64,000 nt of DNA from an uncultured Desulfatiglans sp. (GCA_900498135.1 LR026961.1:2681025-2745024), one strand, 5' to 3'; positions 26,916-36,127 are shown, numbered from the stretch's first letter. Program-made: numbers and translations. The notes: generated from the letters alone by a model not told the origin.

Positions 26916-27309
26916 ATGGACGAGCGGCGTTGGTTAGAGTTGTCTTGCCGGATAGGCCCGCCGCTATGAACGACCCCCGTCCGGCTCCGTCCGGGGGAGG
27001 CCCGTGCTGTCAGGGCAATTTTGCTCTCATTACGTTGTTGTTCCGCCGGAACAGCCGACTTCGGGCACCATGCCTGCTCCCGGCTCTGTCTGATCTCTAC
27101 CGGCCCTTGGAAGCGGCATCGCGGCCCGGCGCTTCCGGCTGGGTCTGTGTTGCTTTCTTTCCAGTAAAATCAGGTGTTGACCCTCTTTTGACATTTGCCT
27201 ATAGTTCCCCCTGATGCTTTTGAAATGAAGCTATGATGGAACGATCAATCACCGCGGCGGTGGAGGCGTTTGTCCGCTTCGAATGCGTGCGGGATCGAAG
27301 AGGGGAGAA

Positions 27310-28209
27310 ATGACGCAAACGACACCCGAGAAGCATGTTGGTTTCAAAGTCGATGAGGCGGCGGGACAGGCGCTCAGCCTCTGGTTCAATGACAGTATAG
27401 AATTCGCCCACGGCTGCAGGATCAGCGTGAGGATCAAAGACGTTTTGTGCCACTACCGTTCCAGGTTTCAGGAGATCGCCGTCTTCGAAACGGAGCGGCT
27501 GGGCCGGATGCTGGTGCTCGACAATATCACCATGCTGACCGAATTCGATGAGGCAGCCTATCACGAAATGATTGCGCATGTTCCCCTGTTGACTCATCCC
27601 AGACCGGTAAAAGTCCTGGTGATCGGCGGCGGCGACGGCGGTACGATCCGCGAGGTGTTGAAACACCCGTCCGTGGAAGAGGTGCATCTGTGCGAACTCG
27701 ACGAAGAGGTCGTCAAGGCCTGCCGCGCCCACATCCCGTCGCTCGCCTGCGCATTCGACGATCCCAGGGTCAAGGCCTACTATGAAGACGGTGCGAAGTT
27801 CGTCAAGGAGCGCACCGCCGCCTACGATGTCATTATCGTCGATTCGACCGATCCTATCGGACCCGGTCAGGTCCTTTTTCAACGGCCCTTTTACGCGGAT
27901 ATGTACAGCGCCTTGAAAGAGGACGGGATGGTCGTAACCCAGTGCGAATCCATCCACCTCCACAGGGAAGTGATCCGCGGCGTGGCGGACTTCGCCAAAG
28001 AGATCTATCCCAGAATCGGTTATTACTACACCCTCGTACCGACCTATCCGAGCGGCGTGATCGGATTCATGTGTTGTTCCCGCCGCTATGATCCCCTGAG
28101 GGACTTCGATGAAAAGCGGGCGGAGGTGCTCAGGGATCTGCGATATTACACGCCGGAGATTCACCGGGCGGCCTTCGTGCTGCCGCGGTTTGCACACGGC
28201 CTGGTCTAG
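27310..28209 (+). CDS. speE: Polyamine aminopropyltransferase (spermidine synthase)
   Basis: SpeE moves the aminopropyl group of decarboxylated S-adenosylmethionine to putrescine. The 299-residue protein has the family motifs GRMLVLDNITMLTEFDEAAY (near residue 67), VLVIGGGDGGTIREVLKHP (near 105), ELDEEVV, YDVIIVDSTDPIGPG (near 175; Asp is catalytic) and VPTYPSGVIGFMCCS. The ATG at 27310 has GAGGGGAG just before it; an ATG 27 bases upstream is also possible. No speD or putrescine gene is adjacent. An R1 fragment follows the stop. Confidence 0.93.
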   Translation: MTQTTPEKHVGFKVDEAAGQALSLWFNDSIEFAHGCRISVRIKDVLCHYRSRFQEIAVFETERLGRMLVLDNITMLTEFDEAAYHEMIAHVPLLTHPRPVKVLVIGGGDGGTIREVLKHPSVEEVHLCELDEEVVKACRAHIPSLACAFDDPRVKAYYEDGAKFVKERTAAYDVIIVDSTDPIGPGQVLFQRPFYADMYSALKEDGMVVTQCESIHLHREVIRGVADFAKEIYPRIGYYYTLVPTYPSGVIGFMCCSRRYDPLRDFDEKRAEVLRDLRYYTPEIHRAAFVLPRFAHGLV

Positions 28210-28245
28210 CGGCAAAGGTCTTTTTGGCCCATCTCTGCGTCAAGG
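28209..28245 (+). repeat. R1 repeat fragment
   Basis: GGTCTTTTTGGCCCATCTCT followed by GCGTCAAG matches only the left end of R1, directly behind speE. Confidence 0.55.
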
Positions 28246-28248
28246 AAT

Positions 28249-29073
28249 TCAGTCCCTGGTGCTGGTGGACCCCGGTTTGATCCGGTACGAAAAGGCGGAC
28301 AGGAAGAAGGCCGTCCCGGCCACCAGGATGATGGTGGCCCCGGATGTCAGATCGAACCGGTAGGACAGCCACAACCCCACCACCGTAAAACCCATGCCCA
28401 GGAGGGAGGACAGCACCATCATCCTCCCGAGGGTGTGGGTGTACTTTTCAGCGATGTATGGCGGGATGGTCAGCAGGGCGATGACCAGGATCAGGCCGAC
28501 GACCCGGATGATCATGACCACCGCCAGGGCGATCATCCCCAGCAGGGTGAAGTAAAGGATCTTGACCGGTATCCCCACCACGAAGGCGAACTCCTCGTCG
28601 AAGGACATCGCGATGAATTCCTTGTAAAAGACGAAGACGGTCAGGCAGATCAGCAGATTCATGGGAAGCATGAACCACAGGTCGATCATGGGCACGGCCA
28701 GGATGCTGCCGAAGAGGTAGCTCATGAGGTCGACATGGTACCCCGGGGTCAGGTCGATCAGGATGATGCCGACCGCCATTCCGACGGCCCAGAGGACACC
28801 GATGATGGTATCGGCCCGGTGACGGTTTCTGAAGCTGACGGCGCCCATGATCATGGCCACCGCCATGGAAAAGATGCCCGCCCCAAGCGTGGGAGGGATC
28901 CCGGCATAAAAGGCCAGGCCGATGCCGCCGTAAGCCGCGTGGGCGATTCCACCGGAGATGAAAACGATCCGGTTGACGACCACGAGCGTCCCGATGACCC
29001 CGCAGACGATGCTGACCAGGATGCCCGCGGCGAGGGCATTGCGCATGAATTCGTACTGAAGGGCTTCCCACAC
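28249..29073 (-). CDS. znuB: Zinc/manganese-type ABC transporter permease
   Basis: A 274-residue membrane protein of the ABC-3 family (ZnuB/MntB), with about eight hydrophobic helices, for example LVSIVCGVIGTLVVVNRIVF, VVGLILVIALLTIPPYIAEK and TSGATIILVAGTAFFLSAF. It forms the channel for uptake of zinc or a related divalent metal. It starts with GTG at 29073, one base after the restored stop codon of znuC (TGA at 29075-29077), so the two are a tight operon. The substrate-binding protein znuA is not in the window. Metal specificity is inferred. Confidence 0.88.
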   Translation of the reverse strand: MWEALQYEFMRNALAAGILVSIVCGVIGTLVVVNRIVFISGGIAHAAYGGIGLAFYAGIPPTLGAGIFSMAVAMIMGAVSFRNRHRADTIIGVLWAVGMAVGIILIDLTPGYHVDLMSYLFGSILAVPMIDLWFMLPMNLLICLTVFVFYKEFIAMSFDEEFAFVVGIPVKILYFTLLGMIALAVVMIIRVVGLILVIALLTIPPYIAEKYTHTLGRMMVLSSLLGMGFTVVGLWLSYRFDLTSGATIILVAGTAFFLSAFSYRIKPGSTSTRD

Positions 29074-29074
29074 G

Positions 29075-30054
29075 TCAATGCTCCTCGTGTTTCGGCAGGA
29101 CGCGATGCGGGATCCCGTGCGCGATGAGGTCGACCGGGCACTGATAGGCCATGTCAATCATCTCAGGGGTAATCTTTCCCTGTTCGTGGAATATCATGGT
29201 GTATCAGTGCCCGGTTGATCTGGTGGCCCACGGCTTAATCAACCGGGCACTGATAGGCCATGTCAATCATCTCAGGGGTAATCTTTCCCTGTTCGTGGAA
29301 TATCATGGTGTATCAGTGCCCGGTTGATCTGGTGGCCCACGGCTTAATCAACCGGGCACTGATAGGCCATGTTGAGCATCTCCGTGGTGATCTGGCCTTC
29401 GCCGTGAAAGATCATCTTGCGGTTGATGCAGGCGACCGACTTGACGTGCCTCGAAATGACGCCGATATCGTGCGTGATCACTACGATCGTTACGCTGCGG
29501 TTCAGGTCCCGAAGAAAGTCATAGAGGTCGACCTGAAACTCGGCGTCCACGCTGGAGGTCGGTTCGTCCAGAAAGAGGATCTTGGGGTCCGTGGCGAGCG
29601 CCCGGGCGATGAAGACCCGCTGGCGCTGCCCGCCTGAAAGATGTCCGATGGGGGTGGCCCGCTCTTCCCACATCCCCACCCTTTTCAGGGCCTCCTCGAC
29701 CTTGCTGCGGTCCTCCCGGCTGTACCGTCTGCCGATCCGGGCCTGGGAAAGGCGACCCATCAGCGCCAGTTCCAGAGCCGAGATGGGAAAGCTGATGTTG
29801 AAGTCGGTATGCTGTGGGACGTAGCCGACCCGGTGGCTTGCATCACGCGGCTCCTGCCCGAGGATCCGGATGGTGCCCTTGTCCGGTTTCAGCAGCCCCA
29901 GCAGCAGCTTCAGGAGGGTCGTCTTGCCGCCCCCGTTGGGGCCGAGAATCCCCAGGAAATCGCCCTGTTCCAGGCGGAAATTGACATCCTGGATGATAGG
30001 GCGCTCATCGAACGCGAACCAGAGATGTTCGACATCGATTGCGGGGAGACTCAT
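29075..30054 (-). pseudogene. znuC: Zinc/manganese-type ABC transporter ATPase, 3' end interrupted by a 218-bp insert
   Basis: The ATPase partner of znuB. Walker A GPNGGGKTTLLK near residue 38, signature LSGGQRQRVFIARAL, Walker B ILFLDEPTSSVD and the switch histidine VVITHD are intact. As printed, the frame stops at 29344 after YQCPVD, 236 residues. Removing the two 109-bp repeats (29133-29350) restores the normal tail CPVDLIAHGIPHRVLPKHEE, then His and a stop at 29075, just before znuB. Even truncated, all catalytic motifs remain. The break may be an assembly error. Confidence 0.85.
29133..29350. repeat. Two exact 109-bp dumbbell repeats inside znuC
   Basis: Units 29133-29241 and 29242-29350 are identical. 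An 18-base stem (29202-29219 with 29238-29255) separates an 18-base loop (29220-29237) and a 55-base loop (29256-29310). The non-host part encodes a divergent ZnuC homologue: MIFHEQGKITPEMIDMAYQC on the minus strand and YQCPVDLVAHGL on the plus strand. Host and unit share 22 identical bases where the path enters and leaves. Confidence 0.9.
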
Positions 30055-30185
30055 GGCGTTTCAGATCTCCTTAAAAGGCGCTTGAGCGGGGCAGGGGCTT
30101 CACCCCGGGCGCGGGTCCAGCGAGGCCCTCATGTCTGGCGCGTCCGCAAGTCGCGGCCTTCTGCATCGTCTGCGGCTTCTTCCCT

Positions 30186-32834
30186 TCAGGAACGGATCTC
30201 CTCGAAGAAGTGGAGGTTCTGCTGCAGCTTTTCGAACTCGGCCTGCTGAGCCGCCAGTTTTTCACGCACCTCCTGTACGACCTCGGCCGGGGCCTTGTCC
30301 AGAAAGCCAGGATTGCCGAGCTTCCGTTCGGCGGTCTGCATGTCTTTCTGCAATTTCTGCATGGCCTTGCTGATGCGCTTTTTCTCCTCCTCGAAATCGA
30401 GCAGTCCGCGCAGGAGGACATGCACCTGGTTCTGCTGGAATACCGCGGTCGCAGAGGCTTCGGGCTTGTCAAGGCCGGTTCCGAGGGTGATCCCGTCGAC
30501 CCTGGCGAGCGTGTGGACGTGTTTGAGGTCCCGCCGCAGAAGCTCTTCGTCTTCGGCCCGGGCGAGGTCGATCACCACGCTGACCGTTTTGGAGGGTGCG
30601 ATGTTCATCTCGCCGCGGATATTGCGGATGCCGGTGATCACCCCCATCAGAAGGTCCATTTCGCGGATCGCCTGGGCATCCTCGGGGTAGTCCCCCGCCT
30701 TGGGGAAAGGCGCCGTCATGATGCTTTGCCGGGTGCCGGGCAGACGCTGCCAGATCTCTTCGGTCACGAAGGGCATGAAGGGATGGAGCAGCTTGAGGGA
30801 CGCAGCGAGCACCTGCTGTGCAGCCGCCTGGGCCGATTCCTTGACCGCGGGGTCGTCGCTGTAGAAGCCCTGCTTGGCCATCTCGAGGTACCAATCGCAG
30901 AATTCGTGCCAGACGAACTGGTAGGCGAGCATCGCCGCCTCGTTGAACTTGTAATCGTCGATGGCTGCGGCCATGCCTTCGCTTACCTGCCCGAGACGGG
31001 TGAAGATCCACCGGTCGGCGAGCGTGAGGTCCCGGGGCGCCTCCGTCACGGGAGGGTCGTCCAGGTTCATCAGCACGAGGCGCGCGGCATTCCAGATCTT
31101 GTTCACAAAGTGACGGTAGCCGAGGATGCGCTCCTCCGAGAGCTTGATGTCGCGCCCCTGGGCCGCAAGGGCGGCCAGTGTAAATCGGAATGCGTCCGTG
31201 CCGAACTCATCCATAACTACAAGGGGATCAATGACATTTCCTTTGGACTTGCTCATCTTTTTACCCTCAGCATCCCTGACCAGGGCGTGGATGTAGACGT
31301 CCCGGAAGGGGACCCGTCCCATGAAATGGATGCCCATCATCATCATCCGGGCGACCCAGAAAAAGAGGATGTCAAAGCCGGTCACGAGGGCTGACGTGGG
31401 GTAAAAGGTCTTGAGCTCCGGGGTTTGGTCGGGCCAGCCCAGGGTGGAGAAGGGCCAGAGGGCTGAGCTGAACCAGGTGTCGAGGACGTCGGTCTCCTGG
31501 GTCAACCGCGTCGATCCGCAGGCCATGCAGGAGGTCGGCGCCTCCTTGGCCACCTGGACCTCCCCGCAGTCTTCACAGGTCCAGGCCGGTATGCGGTGCC
31601 CCCACCAGATTTGGCGGGAGACGCACCAGTCTTTGATATTGGTCATCCACTCTTCGTAAACGGCCTCCCAGTTGGAGGGGTAGATGCGGGTCTCCCCCTG
31701 CTTGACCGCCTCCAGGGCCTTTGCGGCGAGCGGCGCGACCCGCACGAACCACTGCTTCGACAGCAGGGGCTCGATCATGGTCTTGCAGCGATAGCAATGC
31801 CCGACGGCGTGGCGATAGGGCTCGATCTTCTCCAGGAGGCCCTGCGCCTCCAGGTCGGCCAGGACCTTTCTGCGGCATTCGAAGCGGTCGAGGCCCCGGT
31901 ACACCCCTGCAAGATCGTTCATCCGGCCGTTCTCGTCGATGACCTTGATCTGCTCGAGGCCGAACCTGCGGCCGATCTCGAAGTCGTTCGGATCGTGGGC
32001 GGGTGTGATCTTGAGGGCCCCGGTCCCGAACTCCTTGTCGACATAGGCATCGAAGATGATGGGGATCGGTTTGTTGAGCAGGGGCAGGATGACATGCAGC
32101 CCGGAAAACCGGCTGTAGCGCTCGTCCTCAGGATTCACGGCCACCGCCGTGTCCCCGAGCATGGTCTCCGGCCGCGTGGTGGCTACGACGAGATGGCTGT
32201 CCCGGCCTTCGACGGGGTAGCGGATGTAGTACAGGTGGCTGTCCAGCTCTTCGTGTTCGACCTCGAGATCCGCCAAAGCGGTGTGGCAGCGCGGGCACCA
32301 GTTGATGATATAGTCGCCGCGATAGATCAGACCTTCATCGTAGAGTTGAACGAAGACCTCCCGGACGGCCTTCGAAAGCCCTTCATCCATCGTGAAACGC
32401 TCCCGGCTCCAGTCGCAGCAGCATCCGAGGCGCTTCAGTTGATTGATGATGAGCCCGCCGTATTTCTTGCGCCATTCCCATACGAGGTCGATGAACGCGT
32501 CCCTGCCGACCGTATGCCGATCCTTGCCCTCGGCGGCCAAGGCCTTTTCCACGACGTTCTGAGTGGCGATGCCGGCGTGGTCCGTACCGGGCTGCCACAG
32601 GACGTTATAGCCCCGCATCCGCTTGAAGCGGCAGAGAATGTCCTGCAGGGTGTTGTTGAGGGCGTGTCCCATGTGCAAGGTCCCCGTGACGTTCGGCGGG
32701 GGGATGACGATGCAGTAGGGAGGGGCATCCGAGGTGGCGGCGGCGCGGAAAAGCCCGTTGTCTTCCCAGTGGCTATACCACCGTTTTTCCACGTCACCCG
32801 GTTCGTAGCTTTTCGGCAGGGTTTCACGTTCCAT
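30186..32834 (-). CDS. valS: Valyl-tRNA synthetase
   Basis: An 882-residue class I synthetase charging tRNA-Val. The HIGH-type motif is in PPNVTGTLHMGHALNN near residue 45, the KMSKS motif in KKMSKSKGN near residue 525. The editing domain lies between (TTRPETMLGDTAVAVNPEDE near 220), the anticodon-binding helices follow, and a C-terminal coiled coil (EEEKKRISKAMQKLQKDMQT) ends the protein, as usual. The ATG at 32834 has AAGGAG upstream. It lies upstream of znuC with a gap of 131 bases. Confidence 0.97.
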   Translation of the reverse strand: MERETLPKSYEPGDVEKRWYSHWEDNGLFRAAATSDAPPYCIVIPPPNVTGTLHMGHALNNTLQDILCRFKRMRGYNVLWQPGTDHAGIATQNVVEKALAAEGKDRHTVGRDAFIDLVWEWRKKYGGLIINQLKRLGCCCDWSRERFTMDEGLSKAVREVFVQLYDEGLIYRGDYIINWCPRCHTALADLEVEHEELDSHLYYIRYPVEGRDSHLVVATTRPETMLGDTAVAVNPEDERYSRFSGLHVILPLLNKPIPIIFDAYVDKEFGTGALKITPAHDPNDFEIGRRFGLEQIKVIDENGRMNDLAGVYRGLDRFECRRKVLADLEAQGLLEKIEPYRHAVGHCYRCKTMIEPLLSKQWFVRVAPLAAKALEAVKQGETRIYPSNWEAVYEEWMTNIKDWCVSRQIWWGHRIPAWTCEDCGEVQVAKEAPTSCMACGSTRLTQETDVLDTWFSSALWPFSTLGWPDQTPELKTFYPTSALVTGFDILFFWVARMMMMGIHFMGRVPFRDVYIHALVRDAEGKKMSKSKGNVIDPLVVMDEFGTDAFRFTLAALAAQGRDIKLSEERILGYRHFVNKIWNAARLVLMNLDDPPVTEAPRDLTLADRWIFTRLGQVSEGMAAAIDDYKFNEAAMLAYQFVWHEFCDWYLEMAKQGFYSDDPAVKESAQAAAQQVLAASLKLLHPFMPFVTEEIWQRLPGTRQSIMTAPFPKAGDYPEDAQAIREMDLLMGVITGIRNIRGEMNIAPSKTVSVVIDLARAEDEELLRRDLKHVHTLARVDGITLGTGLDKPEASATAVFQQNQVHVLLRGLLDFEEEKKRISKAMQKLQKDMQTAERKLGNPGFLDKAPAEVVQEVREKLAAQQAEFEKLQQNLHFFEEIRS

Positions 32835-32871
32835 CAATCAATGACTCCTTCAGAGAAAATCGAAAACATTA

Positions 32872-32900
32872 CTTTTACCAGGATAAACGCCGACGATCAA
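32872..32900 (-). promoter_or_regulatory. Putative sigma70 promoter for valS
   Basis: On the minus strand TTGATC (32900-32895), 17 bases, TAAAAG (32877-32872), about 40 bases before the ATG. The rest of 32901-33238 holds no gene that could be supported; open frames there are antisense extensions. Confidence 0.45.
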
Positions 32901-33238
32901 GATGCTTCTTCGTCGGCCCGTAAGGGCGTCGCTGCCTTGATGCCGGAGCGGGGACCCGCGGACACCGGGCACATGGGATCGGTCCTGTCGGTCGAAACCC
33001 GTGCCCGGCCTTCCCGGGCGAGGAGTCCGGGCGCTGTCTTGTCGACTGCCGGAAATCGTGGGGAGATTCGACTGGCTGCCTCGGCAATTCGAGCGCTTCA
33101 AACAGAGAACCGGCGGGTTTGCAGGGGTTGCACGCGTTTCCGCGCACCGGCACGGCTGGCTCGGGTTCGGGTAGGCAGAAGATCGATCGGATCTTTGGCT
33201 GCGGCGGGAAACCCTGGATACGACCTGGTGGATCGGCG

Positions 33239-33781
33239 TCAATCCTGCTCGGACTGAAGACTTTCCTTCAGGGAGTCGATGGCCTCGCGTATCAGTTTTT
33301 CTGCAACCGTTGTCAGTGTTTCCCTTGCAACACGTTCAACGGTTTCTCCAACGACCCGCCGGATGATCTCCTCGACCCGATCCTCCGAAATGGCCACAGG
33401 ATGATCCGGGGGGTGTCCTTCCGCTCGAGCCTTGGCCGGGGTGCTCTCCGGCTGCAGTACATAGATGTCCTCGTTCGCTCCGCCGCCTTCGAATCCGCTT
33501 AAACGCGGGCCTTCGCCCATGCCCTTGGAGTAGTACCCCGGAATCTCTTCCGACTCCTCGGATTCAAGCGCCCTTTCCTGCCTCGAAGCGGCGTCCAGGT
33601 TGGACAGAGTGATAGCCTCAGCTTCTTCGTAACCGGGTCCTCGTTCCACCACGTCTGTCAGTTCGAGGATGTCTGAACCGGCGTCGGGATCCGCGGCATC
33701 CAGATTGGAATAGGCGGTGTGATTGTTATCGAATGAAAAATCAAGCGGGGGCTTTTCTCGGGAATCTTTGTCATCAGCCAT
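33239..33781 (-). CDS. Acidic protein with PopZ/DUF2497-like C terminus
   Basis: 180 residues. The first 120 are acidic, low in hydrophobic residues and probably disordered (VERGPGYEEAEAITLSNLDA). The last 55 form a strong amphipathic helix region, ISEDRVEEIIRRVVGETVER followed by VARETLTTVAEKLIREAIDS. This resembles the C-terminal assembly helices of PopZ-type (DUF2497) polar scaffold proteins and similar tails in deltaproteobacterial proteins; the assignment rests on style, not on a search. It may be a scaffold or adaptor. It has its own promoter at 33824-33852. Confidence 0.6.
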   Translation of the reverse strand: MADDKDSREKPPLDFSFDNNHTAYSNLDAADPDAGSDILELTDVVERGPGYEEAEAITLSNLDAASRQERALESEESEEIPGYYSKGMGEGPRLSGFEGGGANEDIYVLQPESTPAKARAEGHPPDHPVAISEDRVEEIIRRVVGETVERVARETLTTVAEKLIREAIDSLKESLQSEQD

Positions 33782-33823
33782 GGGCAGCCTCGGGGATCGG
33801 GGTGAAAATCCATCTACACGCGG

Positions 33824-33852
33824 ACCCTAACACAGCCTCCCTTGATTGTCAA
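33824..33852 (-). promoter_or_regulatory. Sigma70 promoter for the PopZ-like gene
   Basis: On the minus strand TTGACA (33852-33847), exactly 17 bases, TAGGGT (33829-33824), 43 bases before the start codon. Confidence 0.6.
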
Positions 33853-34388
33853 CGGTTCAGAATCACAACGAAAAGGGTGGAAAATCCCGGTGCGATCGCA
33901 TCCGGCTGCAGTAGCGCCGCAGGTCCGAGGGTGCCGTCAAGGGGGCAGGCCGCCTCGAGGTGCGCGGTTCGGATAGGCCGTGGTTGTTCACTTTTTTTGG
34001 GCAAACGAGGCGGGAACGTGTAAAATAATGCGACGAAGCCGCATGGTTCGACCAGGTGCGTGGATTCGGAGCGGTGTGATGGCGCTGCCCCGGACGTATG
34101 CCGATGCCCGTTCGGGGTGATTCTCGGCCTCGAGGATTGATCCATCGCGGGTCGTTTTCCATCTCAGGCCCAAAACCGCGGTTGGACCGGGGAAGCCATT
34201 GACAGAACGTTGAAGGGAACCCATGGGCTGAGTTTTGCCGATCCCCCCGGCACCGAGTCATGGTGGTTTGAAGGTCGCATTCGCCGGAATTTCACAGGCT
34301 TTGCGTGCGGAAATTCTTCCGTTCCTTGTGAACAACGGGTTTCTCTGCACGAGTTGATCCGTATTTGACGCAGAAGCCGAGAATGGTT
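33853..34388. other. Long non-coding stretch
   Basis: About 535 bases without a frame that resembles a protein. The stretch between the PopZ-like promoter and the next R1 element shows no recognised RNA gene or terminator; it may be decayed coding sequence. Confidence 0.45.
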
Positions 34389-34590
34389 AGCATCCGGAAA
34401 TGTTCTTTTTGGCCAATCTCGGCGTCAATCCGCGCGTTTGCTTGTGTGGCGATCTACAGGTCGCCTCCGCGCAAAGACTTGATTTCCTTGATATTGGCCA
34501 AACCGGGAGCCGCCGCGAAGCGGTGGGACTGAGCACCCGATGCGTGTGAAGAAAAACCCTCATTTCCGGATTGAAAACTGAATTCTACCG
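34389..34590 (+). repeat. R1 repeat with an R2 unit lodged in it
   Basis: R1 runs from about 34395 (CATCCGGAAATG) through the core GGCGATCTACAGGTCGCC to GGCCAAA at 34502, where it is interrupted by one reverse R2 unit (about 34503-34554, with GCCGCCGCGAAGCGGTGGGA). It resumes with AAAAACCCTCATTTCCGG. Intact copies elsewhere run GGCCAAAAATCCTCATTTCC without a break. Confidence 0.75.
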
Positions 34591-34661
34591 CGGAATCATT
34601 TTCGTCCGGATGGAAAACAGAATAGCAGGTCTGGTGGCCTTTTGATGGAGGGAACAAGAAG

Positions 34662-35780
34662 ATGAGGATACGCTGCGCAAAGGGGTGGTTGGGAATGGTG
34701 GTCGTCGTCGCATGCACCATGGGTTGCTGGCGGCCTGCGGCAGCCTCTGAAGAGAGGAATGAAGACGCTTATCTCGCCGGTTATGCGACGGCGGTGATCG
34801 AGCGCGAGTTCCAGGTGGGGTGCCGCTCTGTCAGCGTCCGGAACGGCGTCATCACCCTGGAGTTGTCGGGCCTGCCGAGCGACGTGGAAGAGCGCCTTCG
34901 GAAGACGCTGCTCGAGGTTCAGGGGGTCGAGCAGGTGGAGATCGTGGAGGTTCAGACGGTGGAGCCGGCTCCAGCTCCGGCTGCTTCCGAAAGGGTTTGC
35001 GCCATGAAAGAAGCTTCTTTTTTCCCGAAAGGGGGAAGCCTTTTCGAGCCGCTCATCGCCGATCCCCGCTGGCCCCACTTTTCCGCGAGTTTCGTCTGGC
35101 TCCTCGACGGCGAGGAGTTCAGCCACATGGGTGCGGTCAGTTTCGGCGAGCGCTTTCCGTTATACAGGGAAGTCTTTCCCTCGGGGCGAAGCTGGGAACT
35201 CGGGATCGAGGCCGCGGTCTTCTCCCTCTTCGATATGGACGCTGATTCCTATGATCTGATCAACAGCGATTTCTGGGTCTCTTTTCCCTCTTTGACTTAC
35301 CGGGATCGCGATTTCAGCGCCCTGATGCGTTTCTACCACCAGAGTTCCCATCTGGGAGACGAGTATATCCTGAGAGGCGGGGTAGACCGGGTCAACCTCA
35401 GTTACGAGGCCCTGAGTCTGACGCTTTCACAGCGCCTTTTGACGTCTTTCCGCGTCTACGGGGGCGGCGGCTACCTCGTTCGGAGGAGCCCTTCCGAGCT
35501 CGAACCCTGGTTTTCCCATCTGGGCTTCGAATATGAAAGCCCGCGCCAGTATCTGAAGGATTGGGTGACGCCGCTGATGGGGGTGGATCTGCAGTTCAAT
35601 CAGGAGAACGATTGGAGCACGGACCTGTCGCTGCGGGTGGGCGTCCGGTTCAAGTCGCTCGAAACGGGCACCCGGCGCTATCTCCTGACCCTCGATTATT
35701 ACAACGGGCATGCCCCGAGCGGGCAGTTTTACGACCGCAAGATCGAAAGTCTGGGGGTCGGCACCCATTTTTATTTCTAG
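34662..35780 (+). CDS. Outer-membrane protein with BON-like and DUF1207-like regions
   Basis: 372 residues. An N-terminal export signal (GMVVVVACTMGCWRPAAAS) is followed by a BON-like segment at about 35-95 (VSVRNGVITLELSGLPSDVE). Residues 110-372 alternate aromatic and polar positions like a beta barrel and end in phenylalanine (GVGTHFYF), the usual signature for outer-membrane insertion; the style matches DUF1207 proteins. A cysteine at residue 17 or 22 could make it a lipoprotein, but that is uncertain. R1 repeats flank the gene on both sides. Its role is unknown. Confidence 0.7.
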   Translation: MRIRCAKGWLGMVVVVACTMGCWRPAAASEERNEDAYLAGYATAVIEREFQVGCRSVSVRNGVITLELSGLPSDVEERLRKTLLEVQGVEQVEIVEVQTVEPAPAPAASERVCAMKEASFFPKGGSLFEPLIADPRWPHFSASFVWLLDGEEFSHMGAVSFGERFPLYREVFPSGRSWELGIEAAVFSLFDMDADSYDLINSDFWVSFPSLTYRDRDFSALMRFYHQSSHLGDEYILRGGVDRVNLSYEALSLTLSQRLLTSFRVYGGGGYLVRRSPSELEPWFSHLGFEYESPRQYLKDWVTPLMGVDLQFNQENDWSTDLSLRVGVRFKSLETGTRRYLLTLDYYNGHAPSGQFYDRKIESLGVGTHFYF

Positions 35781-35784
35781 ATAG

Positions 35785-36105
35785 TTTCCATCCGGAAATG
35801 GTCTTTTTGGCCAATCTCGGCGTCAATCTGCACGTTTGCTTGTGCGGCGACCTGCAGGTCGCCTCCGCGCAAACGCTTGATTTCCTTGATATTGGCCAAA
35901 AATCCTCATTTCCGCATGAAAACTCGATCGAGCCATCGGGAAATGGTCTTTTTGGCCAATCTCGGCGTCAATCTGCACGTTTGCTTGTGCGGCGACCTGC
36001 AGGTCGCTGCCACGCAACTGATGGTTTTGATTGAATTAGAGAAAGGTCCTCATTGCCGGATGGGAAACCGGGCTTTACCGGGAAATCATTTCCGGATGGA
36101 CACGA
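35785..36105 (+). repeat. R1 palindromic repeat, two tandem copies
   Basis: Two copies with a period of 145 bp. The first is the best-preserved in the window: outer ends CATCCGGAAATGGTC ... CCTCATTTCCG, inner arms TTGGCCAATCTCGGCGTC and CTTGATATTGGCCAA, core GGCGACCTGCAGGTCGCC. The second has a diverged right arm. Confidence 0.85.
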
Positions 36106-36127
36106 ACGACACACTCGAAAAGAAGGC

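Noticed and set aside
29344-30054. znuC as a naturally short gene
   Set aside because: The missing tail exists downstream, in frame once the repeat is removed, and ends next to the znuB start as expected for the operon.
31596-33257. Plus-strand frame of 553 codons
   Set aside because: Antisense to valS and through the non-coding gap; no domain features.
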